A DNA stretch of 64,000 nt, from assembly GCF_001905825.1 (NCBI RefSeq), contig NZ_LIVV01000001.1, positions 1,555,302 through 1,619,301 on the forward strand, written 5' to 3'. Under the pieces are notes generated by a model. The model made no database searches. It was not told the origin of the DNA and saw only the letters and a list, made by a program, of their open reading frames with translations. Source of the stretch: Streptomyces sp. CB02009. Its GTDB lineage: Bacteria; Actinomycetota; Actinomycetes; Streptomycetales; Streptomycetaceae. Both the position numbers and the translations under genes were made by a program. Shown piece by piece: positions 31,990 through 40,478 of the stretch (position 1 is the stretch's first letter; each line of letters starts with the position of its first letter).

Positions 31990-34314
31990 GTGACCCCGTA
32001 CACGAGAGCGGCCGACTACGCCGCCGCAGTTCTGATCTTCCTGCAGGACAACATCCTGCTGAAGGAGCCGTTGAGGCCGGAGCACATCAAGCCGCGGCTG
32101 CTGGGACACTGGGGCTCCTGTCCCGGCATCACCATGGTCTACTCCGCTCTGAACTCCCTGATTCGACAGCGCGGCACCGACATCCTGCTGGTCACCGGGC
32201 CCGGCCATGGCGCGCCGGCGGTACACGCCAACCTGTGGCTGGAGGGCACCCACGAGGACCATGACCCCGCGCTGGCCAGGACGGGTGCCGGACTGCAGGA
32301 GCTGGCGCGTCGTTACAGTGCTCCGGACGGCTTTCCCAGCCATGTCTCGCCCGCGGTACCGGGCACCCTGCACGAGGGCGGGGAGCTCGGCTATGCCCTG
32401 GCGACCGCGTTCGGAGCCGCATGGGACGCCCCCGACCGGATCGTGGCGTGCATCGTCGGTGACGGAGAGGCGGAAACCGGGCCCACCGCGGGCGCCTGGC
32501 ATTCCACCAAGTACCTCGATCCCGTGACTTCGGGCGCGGTCCTGCCGGTCCTCCACCTCAACGGCTACAAGATCGCCTCCCCTACGCTCTTCGCGACCAT
32601 GACCGACGAGGAGCTCACCGACCTCTTCCGGGGCTACGGCTGGGACCCCCGCGTCGTCGATGTCACCGGCGATCCGCCCGGAGACCTGCTTGCAGCCGCA
32701 GTCCTCGAAGCCCACGACACCATCCGGGATCTACAGCACCGGGCCCGCGCGGGCGATGTGCCGGCCCGACCCGCCTGGCCGATGATCGTGCTGCGCAGCC
32801 TCAAGGGGCAGGGCGCACCGGCCGAGGTCGGGGGAACGGCCATCGAAGGCACCTTCCATGCCCACCAGGTGCCGCTGCCCGACGCCCGTGAGGACCCTGA
32901 ACAGCTTGAGGCCCTGGAATCCTGGCTGCGGTCCTACCGTCCCCAGGAACTGTTCGACGAAGAGGGACGGCCGGTGGCCGCGGTACTCGCCGGCGTGCCC
33001 GGGCGGGACGGCCGGATCGGTGCCCAGGCTGCCGCGAACGGAGGGCGACTCCGCCGGCCGCTCCCTCTCCCCGCCCTCGAACCCCACGCCGTGGACCTCT
33101 CCAAGGGCCCGGGGTCGGCGCTGGCGAGCCCCACTCGAGTGCTGGGCGGTTGGCTGACCGATCTCATGACGGCGACGGAGGCGCGCCGCGACTTCCGCAT
33201 CGTCTCTCCCGACGAGCTGGCGTCCAACAGACTCGACGCCGTCCTCGCCGCCAGCGGGCGCGCCTACTGCTGGCCGGTCGAGGAATACGCCGAGGACCTG
33301 AGCCCGTCGGGCCGGGTCATGGAAGTGCTGTCCGAGCACAACTGCCAGGGCTGGCTCCAGGGCTACCTGCTCACTGGCCGGCACGGCCTCTTCCCCACTT
33401 ACGAAGCCTTCGCCGCGATCGTCGACAGCATGGCCAATCAGCACGCGAAGTGGCTGAAGACGTCCGGGGAGATCGACTGGCGCGATCCGGTCAGCAGCCT
33501 CACGTATCTGCTGAGCAGCGAGGGCTGGCGCCAGGAGCACAACGGCTACAGCCACCAGGGCCCTGGATTCATCAACAATCTGCTGAACCGCAAGAACACC
33601 GTCACCGGTGTCTACCTGCCACCCGATGCCAACACCCTGCTGGTCACCATGGAACGCCTTCTCGACGAGACCGGGAAGATCAACGCAGTCGTCGCCGGCA
33701 AGCACGACGCCGCCCAGTGGCTCGAGCTGGACGCCGCCCGCGCACACTGCCAGGCCGGCGCCTCGGAATGGGCGTGGGCCGGCCACTGCGACGACGGGCC
33801 GCCCGAGGCTGTCATCGCCTGCGCCGGAGGCATCCCGACCGTCGAGTCGCTCGCCGCCGCCGACCTGCTGCGCCGCGACCTGCCCGACGCCCGGATCCGT
33901 TTCGTCAACATCGTCGACCTGTGCGCCCTCGCCCCGCCGGACCGTCACCCCCACGGCTTGTCCGACGAGCGGTTCCGCCACCTGTTCGGGGACCGGACCC
34001 CGGTGGTTCTCGACTTCCACGGCTATCCCTCGGCCGTTCACCAGCTCCTCCACGGCCGTCCCCACCCCGACCGCTTCCACGTCCGCGGCTACATCGAAGA
34101 GGGCACGACCACCACCCCGTACGACCTCCTGGCCCTCAACGGCACCACCCGCCACGACCTCGCCATCGCCCTCCTGAGCCATCTCGGGCGCCACGCCGGC
34201 CGTCGCCGACAACTTGCCGAGCGGTACGCCCGCCATCGCGACGAACTCCGGCGCGAACTGCGCCGCACCGGCGTGGATCCCGCCGAGATCACCGAATGGA
34301 CCTGGCCGGCGTGA
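31990..34314 (+). CDS. Phosphoketolase (xylulose-5-phosphate/fructose-6-phosphate type)
   Basis: 774 residues from GTG 31990, directly after CCGGAGGTGTC. A thiamine-diphosphate enzyme that splits xylulose-5-P or fructose-6-P with phosphate to acetyl-P plus an aldose-P. Diagnostic sequences: KPRLLGHWGSCPGITMVYSA, TGPGHGAPA, SPAVPGTLHEGGELGYAL, VGDGEAETGPTAGAWHSTKY (ThDP motif), VLHLNGYKI, LSEHNCQGWLQGYLLTGRHG and NGYSHQGPGFI. Full family length is about 790-800. Cytoplasmic. In actinobacteria it often sits with stress genes, as here, giving acetyl-P without full glycolysis. No acetate kinase gene is adjacent. Confidence 0.95.
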   Translation: MTPYTRAADYAAAVLIFLQDNILLKEPLRPEHIKPRLLGHWGSCPGITMVYSALNSLIRQRGTDILLVTGPGHGAPAVHANLWLEGTHEDHDPALARTGAGLQELARRYSAPDGFPSHVSPAVPGTLHEGGELGYALATAFGAAWDAPDRIVACIVGDGEAETGPTAGAWHSTKYLDPVTSGAVLPVLHLNGYKIASPTLFATMTDEELTDLFRGYGWDPRVVDVTGDPPGDLLAAAVLEAHDTIRDLQHRARAGDVPARPAWPMIVLRSLKGQGAPAEVGGTAIEGTFHAHQVPLPDAREDPEQLEALESWLRSYRPQELFDEEGRPVAAVLAGVPGRDGRIGAQAAANGGRLRRPLPLPALEPHAVDLSKGPGSALASPTRVLGGWLTDLMTATEARRDFRIVSPDELASNRLDAVLAASGRAYCWPVEEYAEDLSPSGRVMEVLSEHNCQGWLQGYLLTGRHGLFPTYEAFAAIVDSMANQHAKWLKTSGEIDWRDPVSSLTYLLSSEGWRQEHNGYSHQGPGFINNLLNRKNTVTGVYLPPDANTLLVTMERLLDETGKINAVVAGKHDAAQWLELDAARAHCQAGASEWAWAGHCDDGPPEAVIACAGGIPTVESLAAADLLRRDLPDARIRFVNIVDLCALAPPDRHPHGLSDERFRHLFGDRTPVVLDFHGYPSAVHQLLHGRPHPDRFHVRGYIEEGTTTTPYDLLALNGTTRHDLAIALLSHLGRHAGRRRQLAERYARHRDELRRELRRTGVDPAEITEWTWPA

Positions 34315-34568
34315 TCGGCGGCATCCCGTACTCGACGCGGGCTCCTGCGGCACTCGTCTCGCCGGCGTCGACGCCCGCGAGCGGACGCCGGAAGAACCTC
34401 CGTAGCCGCAAGCCGTCCACGGGCAGGTCGTCCGCCACGAACGATCGGCAGCCTCTTCGCCGGCGAACCGGGCCCGCCGCAGCCGTTCGCCACGCTTTCC
34501 GCGTGCATGGAACGGCCTCCCGGGGAAGGCGGGCAGAGGACGCGTATACCCGAGAAGGGACGGACCCC

Positions 34569-35933
34569 ATGGCACGACCGAGGATCGTGATCGTCGGCGC
34601 GGGCTTCGCCGGAGTCGCCTGCGTACGCTCCCTGGAGCGGACGCTGTCACCCGAAGAGGCGGAGATCCTGCTGGTCACTCCGTTGTCCTACCAGCTCTAC
34701 CTACCCCTGCTGCCGCAGGTGGCCTCAGGGGTGCTCACCCCCCAGTCCGTGGCCGTGTCGCTGCGCCGCAGCCGCCGCCACCGGACCCGGATCGTGCCCG
34801 GCGGGGCCGTGGGCATCGACACCCGGGCCAAGGTCTGCGTCATCCGGAAGATCACCGGAGAGCTGGTCGACCAGCCGTACGACTACCTGGCGCTCGCGCC
34901 GGGAAGCGTGACCCGCACCTTCGACATCCCCGGCCTGACGGAGCACGGCCGGGGCATGAAGACGCTGGCCGAGGCCGCCCACCTGCGCGACCACGTGATC
35001 GCCCAGCTCGACCTGGCCGACGCCGCACCACCGGGCTCGGCGGAGCGGTCCTCACGACTCGGGTTCGTCGTGGTCGGCGGCGGCTACGCGGGCACGGAGA
35101 CGGCCGCGTCCCTGCAGCGGCTCACCACGAACGCCATCGGCCGCTATCCCCGGCTGGACCGGCGCGAGATCAGCTGGCACCTCGTGGACGTGGCCCCGAA
35201 GCTGATGCCCGAGCTCGGCGACCGGCTCGGCCGGGCGGCCCTCGACGTGCTGCGCCGCCGAGGCATCGAGGTCTCGCTCGGTGCCTCCGTCGCCAAGGCG
35301 GGCCCCGAGGACGTCACCCTCACCGACGGTCGCGTGCTGCCGTGCCGCACCCTCGTCTGGACCGCCGGCGTCGCCGCGAGCCCGCTCGTCGCCACGCTGG
35401 GCGCCGAGACCGCCAGGAGCGGCCGGCTGGTCGTCTCGCCGGACCTGCGGGTGCCGGAGGCGGAGGGCGTGTTCGCCTTGGGTGACGCCGCCGCCGTGCC
35501 CGACCTCGCCGGCGGAGGGGGCGATGCGGTGTGCCCGCCCACCGCGCAACACGCCCATCGCCAGGGCAAGGTCGCCGCCGACAACATCGTCGCCACGCTC
35601 CGCAGCACGCCCCTGCGTTCGTACACCCACAAGGACCTCGGGCTCGTCGTGGACCTCGGCGGTCGCGACGGCGTCTCCCGTCCGCTCGGCATCGACCTGC
35701 GCGGGATGCCCGCCCAGGCCGTGGCCCGCGGCTACCACTGGGCGGCACTGCGGACCGGCGCCGCCAAGACCCGGGTGATGACGAACTGGCTCCTGAACGC
35801 GGTGGCCGGCGACGACTTCGTACGGACCGGATTCCAGACGTACAAGCCAGGGACACTGCGGGACTTCGAGCACACGGACGACTACCTCACCCCGGAGGAG
35901 GTACGGGCCCACACGGCGACCTACGGAGGCTGA
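34569..35933 (+). CDS. Type II NADH dehydrogenase-like FAD oxidoreductase
   Basis: 454 residues from ATG 34569. Two Rossmann folds: FAD site IVIVGAGFAGVACVRSLE and NAD(P) site LGFVVVGGGYAGTETAASLQ, then VFALGDAAAVPD (FAD ribityl contact) and CPPTAQHAHRQGKVAADNI. Family members move electrons from NADH to quinone without pumping protons; a C-terminal hydrophobic/amphipathic part (GYHWAALRTGAAKTRVMTNW) would touch the membrane. Lies 255 bases after the phosphoketolase, possibly separate transcripts. Could also be a sulfide:quinone-type relative, but key cysteines are absent. Confidence 0.87.
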   Translation: MARPRIVIVGAGFAGVACVRSLERTLSPEEAEILLVTPLSYQLYLPLLPQVASGVLTPQSVAVSLRRSRRHRTRIVPGGAVGIDTRAKVCVIRKITGELVDQPYDYLALAPGSVTRTFDIPGLTEHGRGMKTLAEAAHLRDHVIAQLDLADAAPPGSAERSSRLGFVVVGGGYAGTETAASLQRLTTNAIGRYPRLDRREISWHLVDVAPKLMPELGDRLGRAALDVLRRRGIEVSLGASVAKAGPEDVTLTDGRVLPCRTLVWTAGVAASPLVATLGAETARSGRLVVSPDLRVPEAEGVFALGDAAAVPDLAGGGGDAVCPPTAQHAHRQGKVAADNIVATLRSTPLRSYTHKDLGLVVDLGGRDGVSRPLGIDLRGMPAQAVARGYHWAALRTGAAKTRVMTNWLLNAVAGDDFVRTGFQTYKPGTLRDFEHTDDYLTPEEVRAHTATYGG

Positions 35934-36284
35934 CCGCTCCGGCGAGCGAAACCCGTCGGCGGGAGCCGGACGGAGCAAGGGCCTGCGGCTCCCGCCGGAC
36001 CCCGGGCGAGCGCGCTGCCGTCCGTCACGGCCTGATCCGCCCCCGTGCCGCCGCCTGCCGCCGAGCCGCCTTTCGTACAAACAGTGTCTGCCGCGTGGGT
36101 GTCGGAGGCGTTGCGGGGTAGGCGCGCCGTGACGACGAAATGACCACTCCTGAACCCGGAACGGCGACGACTCGGTCAAGCACAGCGCCGATGCCTCCAG
36201 CCAGGACAGCACCCGCGCTGTCCAGAGCCCTGACCGACGTGACGGCCGTTCGAGCACATCGACGAAAGGCAAGGTGTCCCCCTC
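35934..36284. other. 351-base gap before the stress operon
   Basis: No protein-like frame. It contains GTGT (36099-36102), 13 bases, then GGGTAG (36116-36121), a near match to the Streptomyces sigmaB-type promoter (GNNT-N14-16-GGGTAC/T), about 165 bases upstream of the DUF1469 gene. The spacing and last base are off, so this is a weak call. Confidence 0.3.
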
Positions 36285-36698
36285 ATGAGCACGGTAGAGC
36301 GGCAGCCCCAAGCCGCCGACGACCCGGTGGGCGTCCTGGTCTCACGCGCCTCGCAGCAGATGTCCGAGCTGGTGCGCGCGGAGATGCAACTGGCCCGGGC
36401 GGAGATGACCCAGAAGGGCAAGCGCTACGGGAAGGGCGGTGGCCTCTTCGGCGCCACAGGAATCATCGGCCTGCTGGGACTCCAGGCTCTGACGGCAGCC
36501 TGTATCGCCGCCCTGGCGCTGGTTCTGCCGGTGTGGGCGTCCGCCCTCGTCATCACCGCGGTCCTGGGGATCCTGGCGGCCGTGACCGGCCTGGCAGGGA
36601 GGAAGCAGATCGCCCGGGCCGGTACCCCGGCTCCCGAGCACACCATCGACAGCGTCAAGGCCGACGTGGCCGAGATCAAGGAGAAGGCACACCGATGA
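36285..36698 (+). CDS. Holin-superfamily III/DUF1469-type membrane protein
   Basis: 137 residues. An amphipathic N-terminal helix (GVLVSRASQQMSELVRAEMQ, LARAEMTQKGKRYG) precedes two membrane spans (FGATGIIGLLGLQALTAACI and ALVLPVWASALVITAVLGIL) and a charged tail, exactly the layout of actinobacterial 'phage holin family' (DUF1469) proteins. They are not phage genes; they occur in stress or envelope operons. ATGA overlap with the DUF3618 gene shows translational coupling. First of a three-gene operon. Confidence 0.85.
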   Translation: MSTVERQPQAADDPVGVLVSRASQQMSELVRAEMQLARAEMTQKGKRYGKGGGLFGATGIIGLLGLQALTAACIAALALVLPVWASALVITAVLGILAAVTGLAGRKQIARAGTPAPEHTIDSVKADVAEIKEKAHR

Positions 36699-37183
36699 AC
36701 GACGACGCCCGGACCAACATCGGCACCCCCGCCCCCACCCCTGCCGAGATCGGCTCCGCCGAACTGCGCGATCAGGTCGAACGGACCCGCGACGAGCTCG
36801 GCCGGACCGTCGAGGCCCTCGCCGCGAAGACCGACATCAAGGAACAGGCCAAGAAGAAGACAGCGGCCTTGAAGGGCCAGGCCGCGGAGAAGGCGGCACT
36901 GGTCTCGGAACAGATCCGCGAGACGGCGGGGCACGCCGCCCAGGTGGTGAAGGACAAGACCCCCGACTCGCTTCAGCAGAAGACCGCGCAGGCCGCGGCA
37001 CACGCACGGGAGAGCGCCGCCAAGGCGGGCCAGTACGCGACGGACAAGACACCCGACCCTCTTCTGGAAAGGGCCGGGCACGCGACGACGGCCGCACGCG
37101 CCAACCGCACCCCGCTCCTGCTGGCCGGGGCCGCGGTGGCCGTCTTCGTGCTGGTCCGTCGCAGCCGGGGACGTAGCCGATGA
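36695..37183 (+). CDS. DUF3618 protein
   Basis: 162 residues; start ATG 36695 overlaps the upstream stop (ATGA). The N-terminus SAELRDQVERTRDELGRTVE is the DUF3618 signature, followed by helical Lys/Ala-rich heptad-like sequence with two related DKTPDxL units (DKTPDSLQQKTAQAAAHARE and DKTPDPLLERAGHATTAARA), and one C-terminal membrane span (PLLLAGAAVAVFVLV) with basic end. The helical part resembles apolipoprotein or LEA-like stress proteins on the membrane surface. The stop overlaps the next start (ATGA), so three genes are coupled. Confidence 0.85.
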   Translation: MNDDARTNIGTPAPTPAEIGSAELRDQVERTRDELGRTVEALAAKTDIKEQAKKKTAALKGQAAEKAALVSEQIRETAGHAAQVVKDKTPDSLQQKTAQAAAHARESAAKAGQYATDKTPDPLLERAGHATTAARANRTPLLLAGAAVAVFVLVRRSRGRSR

Positions 37184-37446
37184 AGGCATCCAAGATTGCG
37201 TACAAGCCCATAGGGCTGGCCCTGGGCGCCCTCAGCGGTCTGATCGCGGGCGCCGCCTTCAAACAGGCGTGGAAGCTCATCGAGGGCGAGGGCGACGCCC
37301 CTGACGCCACCGACGAGGACCGGGCCTGGAAGGAGATCCTGCTCGCCGCAGCCATCCAGGGGGCGATCTTCGCCGTGGTCAAGGCCTCGGTCGAACGGTC
37401 GGGGGCTGTGACGGTCCGGCGCGTGACGGGCACGTGGCCGGGCTGA
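37180..37446 (+). CDS. DUF4235 membrane protein
   Basis: 88 residues; ATG 37180 overlaps the DUF3618 stop. YKPIGLALGALSGLIAGAAF, then FKQAWKLIEGEGDAPDATDE and WKEILLAAAIQGAIFAVVKA are the DUF4235 features: two short membrane segments around a conserved acidic loop. Function unknown; almost always found with DUF3618 and holin-like genes in Streptomyces, as here, as one coupled operon. Confidence 0.9.
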   Translation: MKASKIAYKPIGLALGALSGLIAGAAFKQAWKLIEGEGDAPDATDEDRAWKEILLAAAIQGAIFAVVKASVERSGAVTVRRVTGTWPG

Positions 37447-37863
37447 TCAGCCGCGGTGCCGGCCGCCTTCCCCGATCCGGCCGGCACCGCCCGACGCACC
37501 CCGTAGCGGCAACGCTCCTTTCGTGGAGGGCGCCATCGCCGTGCGACACGGCACTCCGCGTTCCCTGGCCCGGCAGGCGATCAACACGCTGAAGACCTGC
37601 ACATGGCGCGTTCAGCGCGGGGCATGTGCAATTCGAGCATGGATACGGGCGGCACAACGGTCGTACGACCCTCCCGTCGGCGGGCGTGCCCCGGGACACC
37701 GATCCTGTCCGCACCGAGCCCGCTTTCTCCGGTTCCCCGTACCACCACGAACCAGCTCCCGGCGGCATGCGCGGCTGACCGGCAGCCAGGTGATGCCGGG
37801 GAGGGGACCCCGCCCGTCCGGGCGCGACCGGGAGAGCGTGATGCGGGGGAGGAGGGGACGACG
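37447..37863. other. 417-base gap, no gene recognised
   Basis: Between the DUF4235 gene and the FUSC-like gene. Frames read through on both strands without motifs. GAGGAGGGGACGACG before 37864 is the ribosome site of the next gene. Confidence 0.35.
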
Positions 37864-38982
37864 ATGCTGCGCAGAGCGCGGAACGCGGTCGCCGCGGTGG
37901 CGGGGGGCGTGGGCAGGGGCCTGCGCGCTCCCGGGCCGGAGCGGGACGATCTGCTGCTCGGCGCGAAGAGCGTGGGAGCATCCACGTTGGCCTGGATGCT
38001 CGCCCGGCACCTGCTGCCCGCTGCTGTGACGACCTTCGCCCCGTTCACCGTACTGGCCGTGCTGCAGGCGACGGTCTACCGATCGGTACGCGAGTGCGCC
38101 CGGTACCTGATGGCCATGGCCGCGGGGGCCGTGCTGGCCGCCGGCCTGGCGGCCCTGGCCGGGATCCACTGGTGGGCTTTCGCATCTCTGGTGCTGCTGG
38201 GCCTGGCCGTCGGCAGATTCCGCCCCTTCGGCAGTCAGGGCGCCCAGGTCGCCGTGGTCGGGCTCTTCGCTTTCACCACCGGGCAAGGACACATCGACTA
38301 CGTCGGCCACCTCATCGCATCCGTGGCGATCGGAACGGCCTGCGCCATCGGTGCGCACCTGCTCCTCGCCCCCGCCCGGCACACCCGCCGCCATCAGGAG
38401 GCGGTCGCCCTCGTCTGCCACGAGATCTCCGCCGGCACGCGCTCGCTCGCCGACCCGTCGGCCACCGGCGACGGCGATGGGGACGAAGTGGGACGCCTGC
38501 GCGCGGGGTGGCGGCGGCTGGCATGGGAGTGCGACCGCCTGCACGGTGAGGTGGACACGGAGACGGAGAACTCACGCCTCAATCCCCGCCGCACCGTCGA
38601 CCCCCGCCATGAGGCCATGCCCCGAGCCCGCGAGGCGCTGACCATCGCCCAACGCTCGCTGGACCACCTGCAGTCCATCACGCGGACCCTGGAATACGCT
38701 CTGGCCGACGGACACATCCACGCTCTGCCCCCGTCGTTCCGTGCCGACTACGAGGCGTTCCTGAACGGTGTGGCCGACGTCCTCGAAGAGATAGGCCAAG
38801 CCGGACGGACCGACCCCCGGCGCCTGGAGCAACAGTTCGCCCACGTCGGCGACCATGTGCACCACCTGCAGCGGCCGCAGGCGGTTCCCGCTGCGCCGAC
38901 GATCCGGGGGACCCTGCTGACCGACGCCGGCCGACTCGTGGCCGATATCCGCTCCCATCTCCACGTCATCGCCGTGACGTAG
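37864..38982 (+). CDS. FUSC/aromatic acid exporter-like membrane protein
   Basis: 372 residues from ATG 37864 after GAGGAGGGG. The first 180 residues hold about six hydrophobic helices (LLPAAVTTFAPFTVLAVLQA, MAMAAGAVLAAGLAALAGIH, FASLVLLGLAVGRFRPFG, VAVVGLFAFTTGQ, ASVAIGTACAIGAHLLLAP), then a soluble helical half (HEAMPRAREALTIAQRSLDH, FLNGVADVLEEIGQAG). This half-membrane, half-coiled organisation matches FUSC/ArAE proteins that export small aromatic acids, although the usual second repeat is missing. Substrate unknown. Confidence 0.75.
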   Translation: MLRRARNAVAAVAGGVGRGLRAPGPERDDLLLGAKSVGASTLAWMLARHLLPAAVTTFAPFTVLAVLQATVYRSVRECARYLMAMAAGAVLAAGLAALAGIHWWAFASLVLLGLAVGRFRPFGSQGAQVAVVGLFAFTTGQGHIDYVGHLIASVAIGTACAIGAHLLLAPARHTRRHQEAVALVCHEISAGTRSLADPSATGDGDGDEVGRLRAGWRRLAWECDRLHGEVDTETENSRLNPRRTVDPRHEAMPRAREALTIAQRSLDHLQSITRTLEYALADGHIHALPPSFRADYEAFLNGVADVLEEIGQAGRTDPRRLEQQFAHVGDHVHHLQRPQAVPAAPTIRGTLLTDAGRLVADIRSHLHVIAVT

Positions 38983-39132
38983 ACCCCGCGAGCCTCCCCG
39001 CGACACCGCGGGGCTCCGACAGAGCCGCAGCTGCGCGTCGGACGAGGCGACGGCCGCGTCCTCGCATGATGCCCACAGACAAGGGCAGGCGGCCCGGAGT
39101 AAGGGAACGGCCCGCTCCGAAAGGACATCGAC

Positions 39133-40413
39133 GTGCCCACTGACCAGCTCAAGAACATCTTCGTCATCGGTCTCGACGACGCCAACCTGCCGACTCTGGG
39201 AGCTGTCCCGGACGCGGACACGTACCGCTTCCACCGCCTCCTCACCATCGAGGAGCTCCAGGAGGGGGAGGTCTCCGTGAACCGTCTCCTCGAACGAGCC
39301 AGGGCGGTCCTCGACGCCCACGAGGGAAGCATCGACGCGATCGTCGGCTACTGGGACTTCCCCGTCAGCACCCTCGTCCCGATGCTCGGCGAAGAGTACG
39401 GCACGCGCACCACGAGCCTGGAGTCCGTGGTCAAGTGCGAGCACAAATACTGGAGCCGCCTCGAACAGCGCAAGGCCGTCGATGCCCACCCGCGGTTCGG
39501 CCGCGTCGACCTCGACACCGCCGACCCGCGGCCGCCCGAGGGCGTGAGGTTCCCCATGTGGATCAAGCCCGCCCTCGCCTACTCCTCCGAGCTGGCCTTC
39601 GGCGTCAAGGACGAGGCCGAGTTCCGGGCCGCGGTGGAAGAGATCCGCGCCGGCATCGGCCGCGTCGGGCGTCCCTTCGAGACCGTCCTCGACCTGCTGG
39701 ACCTGCCGGAGGAGATGCGCGGTGTCGGCGGGGAGGTCTGTCTGGCCGAGGAAGCGATGACCGGTGTCCAGGTGGCGGTCGAGGGATACGTCTACCAAGG
39801 CCGGCCTACGGTCTACGGCGTGCTGGACTCGATCAACTACCCCGGCTCACCGTGCTTCCTGAGGCACCAGTACCCCAGCACTCTGCCGCCCGACGTGATC
39901 CGCGCACTGCACGAGGTCAGCGAGCGCACCATGGCGCAGATCGGCTTCGACTCGGCGACCTTCAGCATCGAGTACTTCTACGATCCCCATACCGGCGACG
40001 TCAGCCTGCTGGAGATCAACCCCCGCCACTCACAGGCGCATGCGGAACTCTTCCAGTATGTCGACGGAGCCCCCAACCACAGCCGGATGATCAGTCTGGC
40101 GCTCGGCCGCGACCCCGCGCTCCCCAGCGGCCAGGGGGAGTACGCCATGGCAGCCAAGTGGTACTACCGCTGGTTCGCCGACGGAACAGTGCGCGGAATA
40201 CCGAGCCCCGAGCGGATCGCCGCCATCGAGCGGGAGATCCCCGGCGTCCGGATCGACGTCGTCCCCCACGAGGGGCAGAGACTCTCCACCGTGTCCCAGC
40301 AGGACAGCTACAGCTATGAAGTCGCCCACATCTTCACCGGCGGCCACGACGAGGCGGACCTCCGCCGCAAGTTCGACCGCGCGGTGGCCGCCCTCGGCCT
40401 CACCTTCGACTGA
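39133..40413 (+). CDS. ATP-grasp domain protein (carboxylate-amine ligase-like)
   Basis: 426 residues from GTG 39133. It begins IFVIGLDDANLPTLGAV, a pre-ATP-grasp fold, continues with VKCEHKYWSRLEQRKAVDAH, MWIKPALAYSSELAFGV (ATP Lys region), LAEEAMTGVQVAVEGYVYQG and LLEINPRHSQAHAELF, the Glu-x-Asn metal-binding motif of ATP-grasp enzymes. Such ligases join a carboxylate to an amine or other nucleophile via acyl-phosphate, often in peptide natural products. It precedes a CocE/NonD hydrolase gene by 65 bases, likely the same transcript. Substrate unknown. Confidence 0.85.
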   Translation: MPTDQLKNIFVIGLDDANLPTLGAVPDADTYRFHRLLTIEELQEGEVSVNRLLERARAVLDAHEGSIDAIVGYWDFPVSTLVPMLGEEYGTRTTSLESVVKCEHKYWSRLEQRKAVDAHPRFGRVDLDTADPRPPEGVRFPMWIKPALAYSSELAFGVKDEAEFRAAVEEIRAGIGRVGRPFETVLDLLDLPEEMRGVGGEVCLAEEAMTGVQVAVEGYVYQGRPTVYGVLDSINYPGSPCFLRHQYPSTLPPDVIRALHEVSERTMAQIGFDSATFSIEYFYDPHTGDVSLLEINPRHSQAHAELFQYVDGAPNHSRMISLALGRDPALPSGQGEYAMAAKWYYRWFADGTVRGIPSPERIAAIEREIPGVRIDVVPHEGQRLSTVSQQDSYSYEVAHIFTGGHDEADLRRKFDRAVAALGLTFD

Positions 40414-40462
40414 CCGGCCGGCCGGTGGGCCCTGCCCCCATGAAGCCGGACTCAGCGAGCAC

Positions 40463-40476
40463 AGGAGGTAGCTCCT
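40463..40476 (+). promoter_or_regulatory. Shine-Dalgarno sequence inside a small hairpin
   Basis: AGGAG-GTAG-CTCCT: the ribosome site (AGGAGG) of the CocE-type gene is the 5' arm of a 5-bp stem two bases before its ATG (40479). It may damp translation unless ribosomes from the upstream gene open it. Confidence 0.4.
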
Positions 40477-40478
40477 AC

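Noticed and set aside
36099..36121. Firm sigmaB promoter
   Set aside because: Spacing is 13 rather than 14-16 and the last -10 base is G; kept only as a weak note.
36285..36698. Prophage holin and therefore prophage
   Set aside because: Holin-superfamily III/DUF1469 proteins are widespread in actinobacterial stress operons; no phage structural, lysis or integrase genes are near.
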